NCBI GenBank assembly: GCA_002405805.1
Contig: DHMN01000017.1
Coordinates: 1-5,930, forward strand
Reading direction: 5' to 3'
From: Cyanobacteria bacterium UBA4641
Lineage (GTDB): Bacteria > Cyanobacteriota > Vampirovibrionia > Gastranaerophilales > Gastranaerophilaceae
Length of the DNA: 5,930 bases
A program made the position numbers and the translations under genes. Every line of letters begins with the position of its first letter. The first letter of the stretch is position 1. Below, piece after piece: positions 4,037 through 5,930 of this stretch. The notes under the pieces were generated by a model. It ran no database searches, was not told where the DNA came from, and worked only from the letters and a program-made list of their open reading frames with translations.

Positions 4037-4957
4037 ATGAGTATGCCGTCAGTTCAAGATTTGGCTCAATCATATCTTAACCCTGCAATGAACCAAATGG
4101 CAAATACCGTAATCAGAAACACTCAACAAGCAATCGCAGCAACAAAACAAGGTTTGAATGCCGCATTGCAAAAGAAAGATTTGAAAGAAGAAGACAAAAA
4201 GAAAATCAATGACTTACTTGAACAATTGAAAAAACAAGAAGAAAAATTGAAAGAATTGATGCAAGCTACAGAGACAAAACCTGAAGATGCATTTACTAAA
4301 GCTCAAGATATTCAAAACGAAGTAAATAAAATTAAAGAATCTGCAAACAAATTGTTCACAGCAATCAACAAAGGTACATCAACAGACAGCACAAAAACTG
4401 ACAATGATGATACCAAAGCTGATGATACAACAAAAGCCGATGGTGATGACAGCAAAAAAGCTGACGGCAAAACAAAAACGAATGATAAAACCAAAGCAGA
4501 TGGCAAAGACGAAAAACAAGGTGCATCTGTTGACCAAGCAAAAATCACAAGTTTAGTTGACCAATTCTACGATGCAACATATCGCGTCGGCACAGATGAT
4601 GAAGCATTCAACTCTGTTTGTGAACAAATTACAGATGAAAATATTATAGATGTAATGTTGACTTGGAAAAAATTCCATACAACAGAAAAAGGTGAATCAT
4701 TTATGCAAACCTTTATGTGGGATGCAAACTCAGACCAAAAGAAAACTTATGGCAAAAAGATTGCAAGAGCATTGCGTGACAAAGCTGTAGCTCTCGGTAT
4801 CTACGACAAATGCCGTGAAGACTTTGCTACAATCGACAAAGAAATGAACAGTTGGTTCTACATAAGCAATGATGTTGCTAAAAACTACGACAACATCATC
4901 AAAGAAATTGCAAACAAAGAAGGCAAACCTTATGCATTAAAAGATTTCAAATATTAG
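3878..4957 (+). CDS. Long paralog: shared N-module, coiled coil, charged linker, helical C-domain
   Basis: 359 aa, no known family recognised. Residues 1-53 are the module shared with the preceding gene. Residues 60-160 are Gln/Lys/Glu-rich and helical, with heptad-like coiled coil (DDLL-type spacing in KINDLLEQLKKQEEKLKELM, 107-126). Residues 166-214 are a low-complexity Lys/Asp/Thr/Gly linker built on repeats of T-K-A-D-D or K-A-D-G. Residues 218-359 form a mostly helical domain with Cys247 and Cys312. Its opening Y-D-A-T-Y-R-V-G-T-D-D-E-A-F (232-244) resembles the start of an annexin repeat (GTD-E-x-A-I); this is a weak, single-repeat match. There is no signal peptide or transmembrane segment, so it is cytoplasmic unless the N-module is a targeting signal. 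GGGGA lies seven bases before the ATG. A terminator follows at 5032. A structural or scaffold role is a guess. Confidence 0.85.
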   Translation: MFTNLSYANLPYWNQLPMTVTNYGGDTQVSTIPEYASSRIGMTMNPIAQQQFGMSMPSVQDLAQSYLNPAMNQMANTVIRNTQQAIAATKQGLNAALQKKDLKEEDKKKINDLLEQLKKQEEKLKELMQATETKPEDAFTKAQDIQNEVNKIKESANKLFTAINKGTSTDSTKTDNDDTKADDTTKADGDDSKKADGKTKTNDKTKADGKDEKQGASVDQAKITSLVDQFYDATYRVGTDDEAFNSVCEQITDENIIDVMLTWKKFHTTEKGESFMQTFMWDANSDQKKTYGKKIARALRDKAVALGIYDKCREDFATIDKEMNSWFYISNDVAKNYDNIIKEIANKEGKPYALKDFKY

Positions 4958-5031
4958 AAAATATATAAATTAAGATTCCTCAAGTATATGTGAATTAGAT
5001 TAATAGGTTAGAAAAGTAGTGTAGAAATTTC

Positions 5032-5059
5032 ATCCCTGTATTTAACAGGGATTTTTTTT
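5032..5059 (+). terminator. Intrinsic terminator after the paralog pair
   Basis: ATCCCTGT (5032-5039) pairs perfectly with ACAGGGAT (5045-5052) around the loop ATTTA, and the stem runs directly into a run of eight Ts ending at 5059. It is 75 bp after the stop codon of the long gene and marks the end of that transcript. Confidence 0.9.
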
Positions 5060-5115
5060 ACGCGTTTTTTCAAAAAATTTTTAAAAATGAATATAAGAAA
5101 ATTAAGGCAATTTTT

Positions 5116-5143
5116 TTGAAGAAAAATACTTTATATATATAGG
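5116..5143 (+). promoter_or_regulatory. Possible promoter of the 154-aa protein gene
   Basis: TTGAAG (5116-5121) and TATAGG (5138-5143) are 16 bp apart, each four of six consensus. Overlapping TATATA hexamers at 5132-5141 are alternative -10 elements. The terminator just upstream requires a promoter here, but its exact position is uncertain. Confidence 0.35.
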
Positions 5144-5161
5144 AAAATCAATAGGTGAAAT

Positions 5162-5626
5162 ATGGGCAAAATAGTTTCAGAACAATATTTCAGATATGAT
5201 ACGTCAGATTATGCCAAAAGTTTGAGACAAATCTACGGTGATGGCGGTTACAAAAAATATACTGCCAAAATGAACAGCATAATAACCAAAGGCAAAACAT
5301 TCACCAACCCAATCGCCAAATCAAAAGCCGAATATATAGCAGAAAAAGAAGCGCAATATAAACAAGCACTTGCAAATTTATCCAAATCAAGAAACATTTG
5401 GAACAGGTACAAAAGCAATTACCGTGCAAATTTAGATGCAACATCAAGACAAAATAACGGAATTTCAATCACCGGTCAACAACGCCAAGCTGCACTGGAA
5501 GGCGCAGGTGGAGGTGCGGTCAAAGCTTATAACAACTTCAATGATGCTCAATCTGAAGCCGATTACGCATTGAGCCTTTATAATGACGCAACTCATGACG
5601 GTATGCCGTTAAATTTGATGGGTTAA
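5162..5626 (+). CDS. Helical protein of unknown function
   Basis: 154 aa, family not recognised. It is charged, rich in Tyr, Lys, Ala and Asn, and lacks cysteine, a signal peptide and membrane segments. Two likely helical stretches (52-92, with A-E-Y-I-A-E-K-E-A-Q-Y-K-Q-A-L, and 103-143) flank a Gly/Asn/Ser turn at about 96-104, and a G-A-G-G-G-A patch (114-119) interrupts the second. This suggests a small helical hairpin or an oligomerising coiled coil. AGG (5153-5155), part of AGGTGA, lies six bases before the ATG, a moderate ribosome-binding site. The gene has a terminator upstream and the rpsO promoter just downstream, so it is probably transcribed alone. The codon use and Lys/Asn/Ala-rich composition resemble those of the preceding long gene, but no sequence similarity is apparent. 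Confidence 0.75.
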   Translation: MGKIVSEQYFRYDTSDYAKSLRQIYGDGGYKKYTAKMNSIITKGKTFTNPIAKSKAEYIAEKEAQYKQALANLSKSRNIWNRYKSNYRANLDATSRQNNGISITGQQRQAALEGAGGGAVKAYNNFNDAQSEADYALSLYNDATHDGMPLNLMG

Positions 5627-5645
5627 TTGTTCTTAACATCATGTA

Positions 5646-5674
5646 TTGATTTTTTTCTTTGAACATATTATTAT
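5646..5674 (+). promoter_or_regulatory. Promoter of rpsO
   Basis: TTGATT (5646-5651) and TATTAT (5669-5674, five of six) are separated by exactly 17 bp. Transcription should start near 5680, giving a leader of about 52 bases before the S15 start codon. Confidence 0.7.
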
Positions 5675-5678
5675 CTAT

Positions 5679-5714
5679 CTTGTAGAGTGCTTACGCCAAT
5701 AATCACTCAACAAG
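5679..5714 (+). promoter_or_regulatory. Hairpin in the rpsO leader, possible S15 autoregulatory element
   Basis: CTTGTAGAGTG (5679-5689) pairs with CACTCAACAAG (5704-5714) around a 14-base loop: ten base pairs with one central A-A mismatch. It begins at the predicted 5' end of the mRNA and ends six bases before the AGGG ribosome-binding site at 5721. Ribosomal protein S15 represses its own translation through leader structures in several bacterial groups, and these structures differ between groups, so the position fits. Function is inferred. Confidence 0.5.
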
Positions 5715-5732
5715 AAAAAAAGGGAAACTAAT

Positions 5733-5930
5733 ATGTCAATTAACTTAAAAAACAAAGCAGAAATCGTTAAGGCTTACGGAAAGAACGAAAAAGACACAGG
5801 TTCAGCAGCAGTTCAAATCGCTATGATGACTCAAAAAATCTCTGAACTAACTGAACACTTGAAATCTAACAAAAAAGATTTCGCTACAAAAAGAGGTCTT
5901 TTGATGATGGTAGGTAAAAGAAAAAGATTA
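5733..5930 (+). CDS. rpsO: 30S ribosomal protein S15, 3' end cut by the window
   Basis: The first 66 codons of S15, normally about 88-89 residues, so roughly the last quarter lies beyond the right edge. The family signature is clear: D-T-G-S-A-A-V-Q-I at 21-29, ISELTEHLKSNKKDFATKRG (36-55), then L-L-M-M-V-G-K-R-K-R-L. S15 binds the central domain of 16S rRNA early in assembly of the small subunit. AGGG (5721-5724) lies eight bases before the ATG. The gene has its own promoter and a leader hairpin. In many bacteria rpsO is followed by pnp (polynucleotide phosphorylase); that cannot be checked here. Confidence 0.97.
   Translation, partial: MSINLKNKAEIVKAYGKNEKDTGSAAVQIAMMTQKISELTEHLKSNKKDFATKRGLLMMVGKRKRL

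Noticed and set aside
4312..4548. Minus-strand frame with a Ser/Val/Leu-rich product
   Set aside because: It is the antisense image of the low-complexity charged linker in the long paralog. The repetitive composition keeps the frame open by chance.
5617..5640. Possible terminator of the 154-aa protein gene
   Set aside because: GAT-GTTAA pairs with TTAAC-ATC only with a 2-base bulge, and the T-run comes about ten bases later and belongs to the rpsO promoter spacer.

Overview
The window looks like chromosomal DNA of an AT-rich Gram-negative-type bacterium. The best guess is a gut member of the Gastranaerophilales (Melainabacteria, the non-photosynthetic sisters of Cyanobacteria). This rests on the class III signal FG|FTLAEVLITLGIIGVV followed by an NG-x-K-x-P-N-R-x-G-Y-D loop, a pilin-like family I associate with that clade, plus the low GC and the many exported or lineage-specific proteins. 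The assignment is recognition by eye, not a database result.

Layout, left to right. Positions 1-356 hold no gene. They carry the leader and Shine-Dalgarno of a minus-strand gene that starts just off the left edge, and a strong terminator. A minus-strand elongator tRNA-Met follows (357-430), then a minus-strand prepilin-like gene (526-1263, TTG start). Divergent from it is a small XRE-type regulator (1364-1609, +). The shared intergenic region has a near-consensus promoter for the pilin gene and two copies of a 19-bp quasi-palindrome centred 53 bp apart. Positions 1610-1858 are non-coding, with three hairpin units (two of them REP-like repeats with compensatory changes) and a terminator.

A minus-strand cluster follows (read 3390 to 1859): an HTH plus zinc-ribbon protein, an exported protein of unknown function, and an exported single-domain parvulin prolyl isomerase. 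The first two lack a clear Shine-Dalgarno and have a -10-like hexamer 6 bp from the ATG, which would fit leaderless transcripts.

On the plus strand, 3588-4957 holds two tandem genes sharing a duplicated leader and a 53-residue N-terminal module (43 of 53 identical). The short one (79 aa) ends in a Phe/Gly/Met-rich tail. The long one (359 aa) continues into a coiled coil, a Lys/Asp/Thr-rich linker and a C-terminal helical domain with an annexin-like GTDDEAF motif. After a terminator comes a 154-aa helical protein of unknown function, then rpsO (ribosomal protein S15, cut by the right edge) with its own promoter and a hairpin at the predicted 5' end of its mRNA.

The most promising points for follow-up are the regulator/pilin operator pair, the duplicated N-terminal module with unrelated C-termini, and the rpsO leader hairpin. 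No CRISPR array, insertion sequence, phage gene or rRNA is visible.
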